From Ctenosaura bakeri (Eukaryota > Chordata > Lepidosauria > Squamata > Iguanidae), in the NCBI GenBank assembly GCA_948474755.1, contig CAOLHI010001808.1:248001-312000 (forward strand): a stretch of DNA of 64,000 bases. Direction: 5' to 3'. Positions within the stretch are counted from its first letter, which is position 1. Every line of letters begins with the position of its first letter. The translations under genes were made by a program, and so were the position numbers. Positions 32,191-44,401 of the stretch are shown piece after piece. The notes beneath the pieces are model-generated. The model was not told the origin of the DNA and did no database searches. It saw only the letters and a list, made by a program, of their open reading frames with translations.

Positions 32191-34621
32191 CTTATTGTCT
32201 CACTTTCATCTTTCAATGCAAAAGATGTCATTAACAGGGATTTTTTTTATCAATACAAGTCCATAGCTTAAGGGTCAAATTTGGTATGATACTGGATAGC
32301 AATGAATATACACATTTTCTCCAGAAATGTGGAGGCCAACAGAAGGGATAGATGAATCTCCACTTCCTCTTTGGTCTTGTGTACAAGTTCAACTCAGATC
32401 TTTTTCTTTAATGTGGATTATTACCAGCCTGTCATGGGTAAACTTGTCAAAGCAGGCACAATAATCTGTCGCTATACATACAGTATCTCTATAAAATTTA
32501 TGTTACAGTTAATGCATCTTTATATGGACATATTTGAGTCTTTTTAAATGTGTGTGCCTCCTGGGCTGTTCCTTGAGAGAAGAAGTTTCTCTCTTGCCTA
32601 TGTAACTTGCTTCTCTCCTTATCTGCTTTTTCAGTATCAGACATAATCCCCTCGAATTATGTTTTTCATCTCTCACTCTGTCTTCCCTCCCACCTGGTCA
32701 AATGGATCTCTTGTTTTCCCTATGGTTCTAAGCAGGATAATAAATACACTTTTCATATTCACAAATGTATCCTTAACACTGAAATAATTAGACGCTTTTT
32801 GCTTAATGCTCTTATATCAGCCCATATGGTGTGTATGGCAAACTGCATTTAAGGATGCTATGCAGTGTATAAACATGTAGGAAAAGACAATCTGATCCAT
32901 CAGTCATTCCATACAGCATAGGCTCATAAAGTATGAAAATAATTTTGTCCTCTGCAGCTTGCTCAAGAATTTGTATTTGAGAAGAGCTGATTTAAATCAG
33001 AAGAACAATGCAGAAGTCAAACATTTCCTTCAGCGAGAACACTGTTCAGGTTCAGTTTATAGCCAACATAGGCCTTTTTATAGTTAAGAAAAAAAGTGAA
33101 GAAATCTCATCATGACTCTCCCACGTCACATATTATTTGGTGTTAAAACTGCTTTCATCAAAAGAAGTGCACACTGGCTTTTCATTTCCTGCATCAGCAT
33201 AATGTCAGCATACTAACAGCTACTTCACACATCCCTGCACTGTGTAAGAAAACCATGGCACTGCTGTGTGTGGATCTATCATAGGATCTACTAAGATCAC
33301 CCATACCCTCATCTGTCATCAATGCCCTCCTGGTGATTTTCTGCTGCTTACAAAGTTACTCTCTACACAAGAGAATGAACAGATGGCATTGGATACCAAA
33401 AATGTCACCACGACAACAAAATTTTTAAAAAATGCCAAACAAGTAGGTGAACACATCAGTTTTCTAGGACTCCCAACATCCACCTAAAAGTAACTGTATT
33501 TTTATTTTTTAAAAAGGGGGAGCTGCTGCTTACAGAAGGTGCTTCTGGCCAATTTGCATTGAACATCTAGTCTCTCAAACTTCTCTGTTACATTTCAACT
33601 CATTCAGAGGATTTTCCAGCTCAGAGGAGAGCCATTCCAAGAAGCAAGGAAGAAGATGAGGAAGTGTGTACCTGATCGGATCAGTCTAAGGCACTGTGGA
33701 GTGTGTATGTGTGTTTTGATTACACATAAAGAATAGATGAAGCAAAGGTGGCTATGGAAATGAGCTCACTGCATGGCTTAGCATAGCATAGTAATTCTAT
33801 ACTTGGAAAAACTACTATGCTGAGCATCTTAGCACCCCATGGACCTACCACAACCTTGCTGAAGCACCTCCCATGGCCATTCCATTCCTTGTGGGGAGAG
33901 GGGAATCCTAGAAACACAGCCAGATGCAGAGTGATTACACCACACGCTGGGGTCCATTTGGCTCCTTTGGACATCATGGTGGCTGATTATTTTGTACAGG
34001 GGTACAGGATCATAACCAGGTGCGTCTGTGATCCTCCTTCCACTCCCCACTGGGCATGGAATGACTGCAGGTGGGGGTTTCAGTGGGTCTATGGTAGATC
34101 CAGTGCTTTGCTCACTACAGAGGGAGGACAGGAATAATCACCTGCACAGTAACCAGAAACAGACAGGCACAGGTGTAAGGTCAACTTGGTTTGTGTATGC
34201 CACTGACAGGATACCATCCTCTGTGTAGGTGCACATGCCATTAAACCAAGGGTTTCTGACAAGTTCATACAGATGCCAATCATATACTTGTTTTTATAGA
34301 ACAGCAGCATTTGCTGTGTACATTTTTAAGTCAATTAGGAATTTTGAGGCTTTGATATGACACTCACTGGCTTCCAAGGAATCATAGGCAGCTCAGAAAT
34401 GGACTGAGGAGAGAACTACATCTCAAAATTCTGGGGTAAGGAATTTCTCTCCCACATATTTAGAATTAGTTTTACTTTTGAAAGCATATAAACTTTTCTA
34501 TATCAGACAATAAATGCTTAAGGTGGGGGTGTAATGACTTTTATTCCAATCCATCATCACCATCTATAACATTACAAGCACATACATCTCCACTAGTTTT
34601 TAGGACCAGTGTTTGAAATAC
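32191..34621. other. Intronic stretch upstream-proximal to NFATC1 exon 6
   Basis: The region 33720-34250 is somewhat richer in GC and has overlapping open frames, but matches no family I recognise. It may be an unclassified repeat. Otherwise ordinary intron. Confidence 0.45.
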
Positions 34622-34762
34622 CTGGAGCTTTCTCCACAAATATGACTTTGGAGTCTTGAAGAAAGTTGTGTCCGCTCAGTATCATTTTCATTCCACCCAT
34701 CACATGGTAGCTGTCAACACTTTGCTTCTCTACCAAAGGCAATTCCTGAGCAGACCTTTGAG
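34622..34762 (-). CDS. NFATC1: NFATC1 exon (about exon 6): start of Ig-like Rel C-terminal domain
   Basis: The minus-strand exon is 141 nt, phase 1 to phase 1. The first two bases complete serine (T|CT), giving C-SQRSAQELPLVEKQS, then a GG turn and LSGHNFLQDSKVIFVEKAP. This is the opening of the Rel C-terminal (IPT/Ig-like) dimerisation domain. The wording LVEKQS..DSY and FLQDSKVIFVEKAP is specific to NFATC1; NFATC2 and NFATC3 differ here. The acceptor TCTCATCAG lies just above 34762 and the donor CCAG|GTATTT follows 34622. The donor leads into a very long intron of 23896 bp. All residues fit an active gene, and there is no stop or frameshift. Confidence 0.97.
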
Positions 34763-35516
34763 CTGATGAGATGAAAAAGAAAAGTTCCATAATCAGAACA
34801 AAATAAACTATGGTATACAGTCCCGTACATAAATTAGGGTGAGGGATTTCTAACACTTGAAAAAAATGGCTTACTACTTTTGAGGAATATCTCACTGACA
34901 TTTTTGATGACTATTGAAAAAAGTAACATATTAATGTTTGTTTGTTTGTTTTTACTAATGATCTATTTTTTGGCTAATTTTCATTTTAAAACATTAAAAA
35001 TACAAAAATCGCTCCCGATTTTCCCAAGAAAGCAACATTTTAGGAGTACCAGGTAAATATTTCTCTTTATGCCCCCACTCCAAAGAACTGAAGTTACTGG
35101 ATGTCACATTACTTTTTAAAAGTGAGCAAGCTGCTCACAAAAAAGTAATATGTTGAAGTTACGGTCATTACTTTTATGACATTACTTCTAAATTCTAAGA
35201 GTTTCATCCTGATCCTCAAACCATGAGCATTTTATCAAGCCTACCCAAATTCAGGAATTTCAATTTTTGCAGGCAATATTTTAAACTTGCAGCAGTATTT
35301 GCTTCTAGGAGATTATTGCTCTGGCTGCATTTCAGTAACGTTTCTTCACAAGAACAGTATGACACATTTATCTACCTTCAGCCCCTTTTTCATAGAGCGA
35401 ATGCAAGATGTATACAATATTACAATTGCAAGATACATATTTTGTGGAATTGGTTAGACAGAGAGATAGCACATTTTAACATGGAACACAAACACACAAG
35501 GGGAGCTATTACTTAC

Positions 35517-35689
35517 AACACTCAATTGGGTTGGAGGCTACTTGCAGAGAAAGTGTTCTCCCGTTAGCTTGTGGAATATGAACACGGAAGACCAGCCGAA
35601 CTCGAGTGTTCTTTCTCCCGATGTCAGTTTCTCCTTTCCTCAGCTCGATATCAGAATTTCTAAGTTTCAGTATTCCAGCACAGTCGATG
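35517..35689 (-). CDS. NFATC1: NFATC1 exon (about exon 5): Rel-homology DNA-binding half, end
   Basis: The minus-strand exon is 173 nt. Its first base completes the isoleucine codon split across the intron (AT|C), then 57 codons follow: [20 protein letters not shown], later [19 protein letters not shown] and [12 protein letters not shown], ending one base into a serine codon. This is the highly conserved last part of the Rel N-terminal domain and the linker towards the Ig-like C-terminal domain. The acceptor is GGGAATAG and the donor TGTT|GTAAGT. A 3522-bp intron separates it from the upstream exon and a 754-bp intron from the next. The residues are nearly the same as in mammalian NFATC1, so the exon looks functional. 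The ANG near the end of the domain is a local difference from the mammalian PSG. Confidence 0.97.
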
Positions 35690-37747
35690 CTATTCCCACA
35701 AAAATAAAGTTGGGGGGGGAGGACATTTTAACTTAATTTCCCAAGCTTCTTGACTGAAATATGCTCAAGCTGCCTTTACATTTAATGTCAATTCCAGGGA
35801 AGGGGGAACGGGCTTATAGAAGCTAAATAAGAGCTTCCACATAGCATTCATTCACAGAATTAAATTCCCTAGGAAGTCCACACATTTTTCATCATTGTGT
35901 CAACAGATCTTGACCCAGAAGTCAATTACCCAAAATATCACGCTTCCAGGCTCTGACAAGAAGTCCTTTATGTATTCTTCATGGTCCTCACTCTACTTTA
36001 GCACCAACTGCTAAAATGCCATCGAAGCCCACCATCTAGCTTGCATGGAGAATGGCTTGCTGGTTAAGTCTGCAGGTATCAGACTATATCTAGCAATGCA
36101 TATGAGAGGAATGATGAGAGATTCATTTTCCTTCTAAATTTCTAGGACCAGGACTTAAATGCAAAGTGTGATAATAAGAGAAGATCTATATTTTAGCTGT
36201 AATTCCACTGCTAAGACAAGTAAAGTATTAAGAACACAGACAGTGTGAGGCTTATAAAAGTCAAATCTGAGGAAGATGTTTGATTAAAATTTATTACAGC
36301 CATAGCCGCAAAAGACTCAGGAAAATTTATAGACTCTAGTTCAGAGATTTACTCAGCCAGTCTTCATTACAATGGAAGATACATAATACGTCTGTAAAAT
36401 TAAAGCAACATTACCTCCCTCATTATCTTTCAGTCTCTAGGGCTTTTCTCTGATTCAGACACAACATGACTGGCCACTATCAAAATGAGCTTTCAGGCAG
36501 AGCCAGGCATGCAAATGCTCTCCTCCCCTTCCACAGAGCTGTCTCTTCCCTCTTTTCTTGATTTGTAGGGGATTGCCTTGCAAACCTGGACTAGAAACCA
36601 CTGTTTAATTCAGGTTTGTAGTCCTGGACCAGGGCCCAGTTGAGTTAGTGAGAGTTCTTCCACTTATGGCTGATACACAAGAAAGAGATCTCTTCACTCC
36701 CACTGTAGCCCCTGAATATCTTCCATATCTGCTCTGGAGGGGTGGGAAACCTCCTTGAGCAGAGTTTTGGATGGCACACAGAACAGTGAGGAGGAAGGAG
36801 AGAAGGAGAATGCCTTCTCGTGGGCATATAGGTACTGTGTGGGAAAGACCTATTGATGTATTTCTTCAATCAAAAGAAGAATCCACCTGAATTTGGTTTG
36901 TGGAGCTAGCACAAACCACTGTTTAGTTAATTCATATGAAGCAGCAAATTACTGTTTGTGTCAAACTAGGAAACATGACAGAAATCACTGTGAATCATGA
37001 GAGGAAGAAGGTGTGTGTGAGCCCAGATCATGCTCTTTGGCAGCTTGTTCTTACTGGGCCAAAACTATGGTTTGGTATGAACTGGCCCTTTATATAAGGC
37101 AGCTTTCCTTTTCCAGCAGGGTTCATGACATACAGAAATAAAACACTACGTTTCAGCACGAAGCAAAGATCCACCCTACTGGCATACCAAGCTGCCATTA
37201 AATTTGTCATTATGATGCAAGTTATGAAGAAGATGAATATGCTACATATCTGCCAAAGACAAGAAAAGAGTAACTTGACTTCAGTAATTGGGAAGATGGC
37301 TGGCCATATGCTCCATTTATATAAATTGATTGCCTGCCACTGACTTCAGTGGAACACAGCCAGTTTCCACATGCACTTTCAACTAGAATTTGGCATAGCT
37401 CTTCTGCTATAAAGAATTAAGAATGGTCAGAGCTGTCTCTAGTCTTGTTTTCTCTTTTCTTTTTAAAAAAGCTCTATCCAATGAGCTACTGTGGTGGCAA
37501 GCACGTCTGTCAGATCAGACACCAAGGCTAGACAGTATAATCCCTAACACCACACCAGTCTTGTGAATGAACCCAGGGTGTCACACCATCTGAGACCACG
37601 CGTAGTGAGCTGGCAACTGCCTTCAAGGCAAGACGCAGCACACGGCAGCCACACAAAACAGCTGCTGTGGAACTCTAGAATGATTCAGATTAGCAATAAG
37701 ACATGCACCATCCTAAAGTCGTTCAGCCTAATTTCATATCCCTGACG
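35690..37747. other. NFATC1: NFATC1 intron 4-5, no clear element except one repeat fragment
   Basis: Part of the 3.5-kb intron. The block 36700-36810 resembles 14250-14360 and is probably a dispersed repeat. The 74-codon minus-strand frame at 36645-36869 falls within it. Confidence 0.5.
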
Positions 37748-38090
37748 TACAGTTGGCCCTCCACATTTGCTAGGGTTAGGGTTGCTGAACCCCCACAAAA
37801 GTGGAAAAACCACAAATATCAAAACTATGTGTGTGTGTATCTTTGGGAAGGGGGCCAAGGCATGGTGGGGGCAACCGGCACCCAGAATCCAAACCAAATC
37901 AGAGAAAGCGGCTGGGTCATCAAGGTCGACCTGTACTTCTTCTCTCTCACCCATCTCCTTCCCTGGGTATGTGTGGGGGCATCGGGAGAAGGATTGTGGT
38001 GCTGAGAAACTGGGCTGCGAGCCACTCTTAACTGGCCTGGCAGCAGCCGGTAAAGGAGGTGGAAGGCCAGAGTCAAGTTTTTAAAGGGCT
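37748..38090 (+). mobile_element. Mariner/Tigger-like element, right end missing
   Basis: After TA it starts CAGTTGGCCCTCCACATTTG, then CAAAAGTGGAAAAACCACAA and ATATCAAAACTATGTGTGTG. GGCCAAGGCATGG, the TACTTCTTCTCTCTCACCCA block and TTCCCTGGGTATGTGTGGGG match the complete copy at 43933-44401 in order. The matching right terminus was not found, so it is truncated or joined to the next repeat. The TA start and terminus fit Tc1/mariner-superfamily MITEs. Confidence 0.7.
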
Positions 38091-38540
38091 GTGGTGCTGC
38101 TTCTGGCCTTTTTGAATGTCTGGATGGGAAAATGGTGTTTCCCCTCAAAGGAGTACCAAGAGAGTACAGGGGATCAATATTTCTTTTCAATTCTCTTGGA
38201 ATGGACTAAGCTTATGCCTTTTAACACTCTGCTAGACAAGAGGATTGTCCCTTTTTTTGACAGGAGTTAGTAGCATAACTTTACTTTTCTCAAAAAAAGG
38301 AATCATTCCCTTCTCTGAGTAGAGAGGTGAAAGGCCTTTTTGAATGCCTGGATGAGGAAAATGGCAATGGCAGTGGCAGCCAGGGGCAGCTGGCCCCCTG
38401 AGGCTGTGCTGGCACTTTCCCCTCACCATGGAATGATTCTCAACTTATCCACCAATCATACCAAAATCCATTATTTTGACCCCCAATCCTGCCGTCGACT
38501 TTTACGTCTTTCAGGGCATGTGTAAATACATATATAGCAC
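38091..38540. repeat. Composite repeat with internal direct duplication
   Basis: GGCCTTTTTGAATGTCTGGA with TGGGAAAATGG at 38106-38135 is repeated as GGCCTTTTTGAATGCCTGGA with TGAGGAAAATGG at 38333-38363. The right part (CAACTTATCCACCAATCATA, CCAAAATCCATTATTTTGAC, CCTGCCGTCGACTTTTACG) resembles a common reptile repeat built on TCGACTTATAC. Its class is not determined. Confidence 0.45.
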
Positions 38541-39211
38541 AAACAGTTTAGCAAGAATCCAGAATTAGAGCTTGTAAATTAACTTTTTTAAAAAGTAATT
38601 AATTATATAACTTAAGATTATGGAGAAACATACAACATTTAGTCAAAACCTCACAACAGACCCTGATTAAAGTTCACTTTAAGAGACATACAAAAAAACC
38701 CACTATCCTATTCTTTTCTTAGAGAGAATTCTGTTCCTTGCAGAATAGCCTAGAGGAATAAGGTGGTGTCATGTTAAGAACCTAAAAGCAGTAGCTGAGG
38801 TAGGAGATATTTACAGCTCTGTAACCGATATACTGATTTTAAATGGCAAAGAACCACATTGGCTGAAACTCCAGAGGGGAAAACACACACGTACAATCTG
38901 TTGTCCTATATAAATTTATGCAAAATTTATCTGGACATCTATATTATCACAAGTAAGATACTGTACAAAATCTGTGGAAAATTACTAGTAAGAAGGCTGT
39001 TGTATAGGATTCTGCAATGAAGGGACATTCACAAAAAAATGAAAAGCACAGCTTGGGGAAGTTAACTTTTTGGTTTATAAATCTGTGTTCATGCTGGCTG
39101 AAAGATTCTAGGAGCTGCAATTCTTCCAAAAAAGTAACTTTACCAAGCTGTGGTGGAAAACGTATCCAGAAAGTATAAAGCATCTCGGTAGAAAGAGGAA
39201 GCAGGCCTTAC
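38541..39211. other. NFATC1: NFATC1 intron next to exon 4
   Basis: Unassigned, apart from a small fragment at 39085-39135 (CATGCTGGCTGAAAGATTCT, AGGAGCTGCAATTCTTCC) of the 'GGGAGTTGTAGTCC' repeat family. Confidence 0.5.
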
Positions 39212-39414
39212 ATTGCTCTCATGTTGTTTTCAGGAAGAAGTGGAATTTCCAAGACTTTGGTGTTGGAGAGGATTGTTTCTTGGCTAGTTGTGGAAACGGT
39301 CTTCCCAGTGATCCGGTGAACCTGGTAGAAGGCATGGGGCCGCAGCAGGCGGTCGTCTGCAGTCCCAATGAACAGCTGTAGCGTGAGTGGTTCACTTTCT
39401 AAGTAACCGTGTAG
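39212..39414 (-). CDS. NFATC1: NFATC1 exon (about exon 4): end of Rel-homology N-terminal half
   Basis: NFATc1 is a calcineurin-activated transcription factor that moves to the nucleus and binds GGAAA sites, often with AP-1. Read on the minus strand from 39414, the exon is open in phase 0 for 67 codons plus two bases. It starts [20 protein letters not shown] and later reads [16 protein letters not shown] and [13 protein letters not shown]. This is the part of the Rel-homology DNA-binding half just after the base-contacting loop, and it matches NFATC1 better than the other NFATC paralogues ([12 protein letters not shown]). The acceptor TTGCCAG lies just above 39414 and the donor AAT|GTAAGG follows 39212. 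The 203-nt length is the family's usual size for this exon. The preceding exon was not found in the window. Confidence 0.97.
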
Positions 39415-41419
39415 CTGGCAAGAGAACAGAAAGAATGCTACTAAGCACCGTACACCTAAACTGCTAGGAATCTATTAAAATTTTATATGCATGGGAGTCT
39501 AATTTAAGGAGAAAAACTTGTAACAGGTGCTAAGTGTTAAGCTTTCTCTCCCCCAAACCCTACACACACAAACACACACAAACATATATTTTTTGGTAAC
39601 ATAATATTAAACAATAAAAAGGTGGACTCTGACAATGTCTCATTATTATAGAAGACCTCAGGCATCGCAGACAGACTTTGAACAGCATTGCTTCATACAT
39701 TCCACAATTTCACATAACAGCTTGCTATGAAAAATAAAAGGGGGGGGCAACCACAATGAAGTCTGTGTTTTCTCCAGAAAAGCCAAAGCAGTGGAAGCAT
39801 GAAAACCAGATCCCCTATTCAGGCATTAGTAACCTGTGTAGGGAAATGCATAAACAAGAGAGATGCACTAACCTTCCCCTTTCTGTATGTGAAAGGTGAT
39901 TTTCTGAACAAAGAGGCATCACATGGAGGCTCTTCACACGATTTCAAGGCTTGGAAAATTAGGCTTCTGAATTACATGGAGAGACTCCACAGATAAAGAT
40001 TCTACCTCAGTATACTGCTCTCATCACCAGAGGGTGATGGAAATGCTGACAGAGAGGGGAGGGGTTGGCACATTTTCTCTCCCCATATGCTTCCCTACAC
40101 AGAGTATTAGCACCCTATGTTTCAGCAATTTTTGCTGTTACGTCTACTACCAATATCCCTTTTTAGGGGCCTGAGCAACTAGTTTCTTTTCAGCCCCTAG
40201 TACTGAGGCCTCACTCACGATAATGAACCATATGTTTTATTGAAATATTTTGTAAGACACCCAGGCTGAAGAGCGATGTGCCAATGCTGCAAAGATACTG
40301 TATATACAGATAGATGAGAGTTTTAGCTAAGCTCTGGTGCTCTAGTTCACCTTTTCTGTCGGCTGCTTTAAGGTAGAGGAAACCATCCAACTGGAGTTTG
40401 CATAGCCGCAATATACACAATACTTTAACATAACAAGTCAAAACTGCAGATTGGAAGAGGCAAGCAAAGGGGGAAACCTCCGCTAAGTAGTTCAATCTGA
40501 GCTAGCGTCTGGCTACTTCTTGGCAAGCTATACAACTCAGGCAGAGCTTCTGGTGTGCATGCCACTAAAACTCTGCCAAACGGAGCCTTCTGTTGCACGC
40601 AAAGGTCCATTATATCTGGCCTAACCGGCGTTCCTTCCCCACTTATGTTTGTGAAATGCCTCTGCTTGCAAAAACCACCACCAAACACACACACATGTGC
40701 TGTAGAAGCAAATAAATAATAGAGTGATAGCTTTATTGCAACTGATTTTTTTTAAAAAAATTCCTTTTGTACAAATATGAGCTTTGCAAGTTTGTGTGCA
40801 CATGAAATGGCTTTTGGAAGTGATTTGCTAGGCAGCATAAATGCTGTTTTTGTGAAAGAGGCATCAGAGCCTATCTCCATCCCCATCCCTTCTTGCCTAG
40901 AGTTCTCTCTATTGCCTCTTAGCTTAATGAAAAAGAGGCAATAGGGACAGCTTAATGAAAAAAACACTGGGTGCACCGACACAAATGGAGGGCTGATAAT
41001 ACTGAAAAACAACAATACAAAAAAATCAGAAGTGTTTGCACGCTATTTCATGGATAAAAATTACCTATATCCCCCCTGACTTGGACGCCATAGTTGACCC
41101 AGGTGCCCATTGGGTATACAGTAACTTTGACCTCTGCTTGTCCAGTTATGACTGACACTTTGCCATTTGTAAAGCAGTAGCAGAAGCTCTTTTAAAATAT
41201 CCCCTCCCTGACCTCCACCATACAGCTAGTCTCCAATATTCTATTCTTGGGACAAGGTGCTAGTGGTATCTCAGCTTCAGGGGTTTCTGAGTGTGATAAG
41301 ATTATGTAGATCCATTAGAATGCGCTCATTATGGGACATTGCAAGCCAATTTATGCTGGGAACTAAACAGAAAGTGTGTGTTCCTTTTGGTTTTGCTAGA
41401 CCTCTCAGTAGCTAGGATG
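39415..41419. other. NFATC1: Upstream NFATC1 intron, mostly unassigned
   Basis: A looser copy of the GGCACATTTTCTCTCCCCATATG motif lies at 40067-40090. A stretch at 41060-41280 may belong to the LINE that follows. No exon matching the first part of the Rel domain (the RAHYETEG loop) was found. Confidence 0.5.
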
Positions 41420-41522
41420 AGACTTAGGCCAGCCGGCTCCTCCTGAAACTGCAAACCCCAGGATTCCATAGGATGTTGCAAGGGGAATAATAACGCTATA
41501 ACAGTCTAGTGTGGGAATGGCC
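41420..41522. mobile_element. Partial foldback MITE of the 25223 family
   Basis: Only the right arm remains: CTGCAAACCCCAGGATTCCA, TAGGATGTTGCAAGGGGAAT, then AACGCTATAACAGTCTAGTG and TGGGAATGGCC. Confidence 0.65.
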
Positions 41523-41564
41523 TTAGAAGCACTGTTCTATAGTAGGGTCAGGCCTTACTAAAAG

Positions 41565-42865
41565 GGCAATTTCAGAAGATGGTGCTGGTGGACTTCAGTT
41601 CAGTGTTACGACAGCTGATCCATGGTGTCCTTCCAGGTTCCATTTTTGTGTACCATCTTATTCCATAGATACATGACGCCATTGGGAGAGGTTGTTTGAA
41701 GTCTGGGAGTTCAGCGCAACCAGTATAGAGTAATTAACTCCATCATTCCCTTCCATCTAAATCCAAGGAAGCCATTCTGGTTCTGAACTAGTGTGTAATG
41801 GACTGGATGAAGATCTGGCAGTGGCCAGGCATGTATCTGAATAGTTACGGCTAGTGTGCCAACAGTTCCCTCTCCTGACGATGCTGAATCAAACCAAGGT
41901 GATAGATGCCTTGGTTACAGTTCAGTTGGCCTGCTGTAAATTGGAATATATGGAGATGCTTTTGAAAGCTGCCTGTAAACTTCTGTTAGTCCAAAATGAT
42001 GGGCCATCCTGTTGACTGAGGTGGGGGGACAGGCTATACATGACTCTGTTGTTATAACAGCTTCACTGGATACCAATCTATTTCTGGCTATAATTCAAAG
42101 TGATGGTTTTGATGAAAAAAAAATGTGTACAACATAGGTCCTGACATTTTGAAAAATAATATTCTTTCATATAAGCCTACCCAGGCTCTGAGATCTTTGG
42201 GCAGAACTCTTCTGTCAGTTCTACCACCTTCACAGGCAACTTATGGGGATGCAAGAAAGATATTTTTTGGTGACAAAAAGGTAATTCTCCACTAATTTCA
42301 TTCTTGAATAAAGCCATATGTAATATTAGCAAATTTCTTCCCACTGCAAGGAAGTCTTCCAAAACTTCAGTAGACTATTTACCGTCCAGGACTTATTCTG
42401 TGCAACATTCACACAGGATTTTTGTAATATTCATAGTTTACAATAATGAAGAATAAATCTTTTGCAAAGATTCTTATTTGCCCAGGATTCTCCTCATCAG
42501 GATTTCCTGACGCTTAAGCAACTGGCTTTTTCTTAATCATTTTGCAAGTATTTTATAACATTCTTTCCATCCCTACTTGGGAGCTACTTCCAAGCAGTGG
42601 AACCCCTGCCAAGGGAGGGAATACTGGTTCTTGTTATCTTTCCAACGGTAAGCAAAATGCCTTTGGCATTTGAAGTGGATTTCTATAGGAGAGTTTTTAA
42701 AAAAAACTTGTTAGGTGTTATTACATCTTATGGAAGTGTTTTAATTGTGCTTTAAATATGTTAGCATATTTTAATTACATTTCTGTTCTAATATCTACTA
42801 GCTGCTTTGACTGACTTTTCCTTGGAAGAGAGGTTGGTTGAAATTTAATAAACAGATAAATAAAT
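41565..42865 (+). pseudogene. Decayed L2-like LINE (reverse-transcriptase domain to 3' tail)
   Basis: Conceptual plus-strand pieces follow the L2/CR1-clade reverse transcriptase: LIHGVLPGSILCPILFHRYM near 41620 (the GVPQGSVLGPLLFNIYM motif), PLGEVV, and a SLGVQRNQY piece where YADD should follow. Further on is ALRSLGRTLLSVLPP near 42190. The 3' part at 42540-42865 has TTTTAATTGTG-rich tail sequence, ending AATAAACAGATAAATAAATG. Stops and frameshifts are frequent, so it is inactive. Confidence 0.7.
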
Positions 42866-43932
42866 GAAAAAATCACAATCATATACAGGTTTACTTTCAA
42901 AGAATTCCCCCCGAATTCATCAGGACTTACTCCCATGTAAGTGGTTTAAGATTACTATAGGCCACAGCAAGTACCGAAGGCAAATATCACAGAGATGGCT
43001 GCACTGTATTTGTTCCTCTTGACTTTCTGGTTAAATTCAGTTGGGAAAATAACAGCTGGAATAGCTCTGAAAGCTGCACAAGACTCAACATCACACTGCT
43101 GACCATTTCAAGATTGTTTTTTGTCACAGATGAAATATTAAAAATAGTGCTGCATGTAGATAAATATTTTTAAATGATAATCAAATACAAAGTCTTCTGA
43201 GTAAATGTTAGCCTTATTGCTGTTGAAATAGTGCTTTTTTTCAAATGGAGAGCGGCATGATGATATGGAGTGGGGAGATTTTTGAGGAAAAGCATCAGAT
43301 CCTATAAATGAAACACTACATTAGGAACTTCCATCCATCTCAGGAGTAAAACAAACCAAATGTGTTGAGGATACAATACAAATATGGGAGATTGTGATAC
43401 TGTTCATTACTTCATCTCCCTTCCAGTATCAAAATAAGGCACTAAGGAGCTTTTCTTTGACACGGCAGGTTTTTAGAGATGTAAATCTTTGCTTATTTCA
43501 TTCACTAAGTGACATCACAAGAGCTTTGGTGCATTTTTTAAAAATGATATTTTACATTTGGGGACCTTCTGTGAAAATTTAGTTCATAAAAAATGCCTCC
43601 ACTGTTTTCTGCACAAAAAGTAACAATTTGTGGACAGAAATACAATGCTGGTGGTATAAATAGTTTTTGGTGGAACCATCTCCCCCCCCCACTGAAAAAA
43701 AAGGAAGAAACTACTGGTCTCATGGTGGTGATATTAGGCAGTCTTTTTTCACCAAGAATGAGAAAGTTCTTAGATATTGCTTACCACCCTATTAATTCCT
43801 TCTTTTATTATTCAAAAGACTTCCAGAAAGAGCTACCATTTAAGCTAATATTACAAAAACGGAACTAGAAAGAAATGAGAAGGAAGAATATTCAGGTACA
43901 CAAGCGGGATATCCAATCAGTCAGTTTTATGG
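42866..43932. other. Upstream intron, unassigned
   Basis: Short unrecognised open frames and a C-run at 43681-43690. Nothing further is supported. Confidence 0.5.
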
Positions 43933-44401
43933 TACAGTTGGCCCTACACATTCACTAGCATTAAGTGCACAGGACCCCTAGGAAACTGGAAAAACTGAAA
44001 ATATCAAAATATGTGTGTACATCTGTGGCAAGGGGACCAAGGCATGGAGGGGGGAGAACAGACAGCTAGCGTGTAAACCACATCAGGGAAAGGAGAGGGA
44101 AAGGAGTGGGTTGGCATGGTGACCTTATACTTCTTCTATCTCGCCCATTTCCTTCCTTGGGTGTGTGGGGAGCACCAGGAGAGGGTTCACGGTGATAAGA
44201 AATTGCAGTATGTCCTGTCCCTAGCTGGCTAGATAGTGGTTGGTGGAGGAGGAAAAAGGACTGTGTGGCCTGATCAGAGTTGATGAGAGTGAAGGTTCCT
44301 CTGGAAATGAAACACTTGAGTTGGGGGGGCAGTGGTTGGAGAAACTTGCAAATAATCAAATCCATGAAAGTTAAATCCACAAATGTAGAGGGCTGACTGT
44401 A
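43933..44401. mobile_element. Mariner/Tigger-like MITE with TA flanks, complete
   Basis: The left end TACAGTTGGCCCTACACATT and the right end AATGTAGAGGGCTGACTGTA are inverted copies, bounded by TA on both sides. Inner arms also pair: AACTGGAAAAACTGAAAATATC against ATCCATGAAAGTTAAATCCAC. It shares its centre (TACTTCTTCTATCTCGCCCA, TTTCCTTCCTTGGGTGTGTG) with the element at 37748. No transposase is present. Confidence 0.8.

Larger units (their letters stand above)
10726..34621 (-). other. NFATC1: NFATC1 intron of 23.9 kb between about exons 6 and 7
   Basis: It is bounded by the donor GTATTT (34621 downward) and the acceptor CTTTTAG (10726), both phase 1. It accounts for more than a third of the window and hosts the tandem foldback cluster, the decayed L1, several SINEs, a GC-rich inverted-repeat element and most of the microsatellites. 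I see no further exon-like open frame with family similarity inside it. Confidence 0.9.

Noticed and set aside
38947..39183. 78-codon minus-strand frame just below exon 4
   Set aside because: It lies beyond the conserved donor AAT|GTAAGG and includes a dispersed-repeat fragment.
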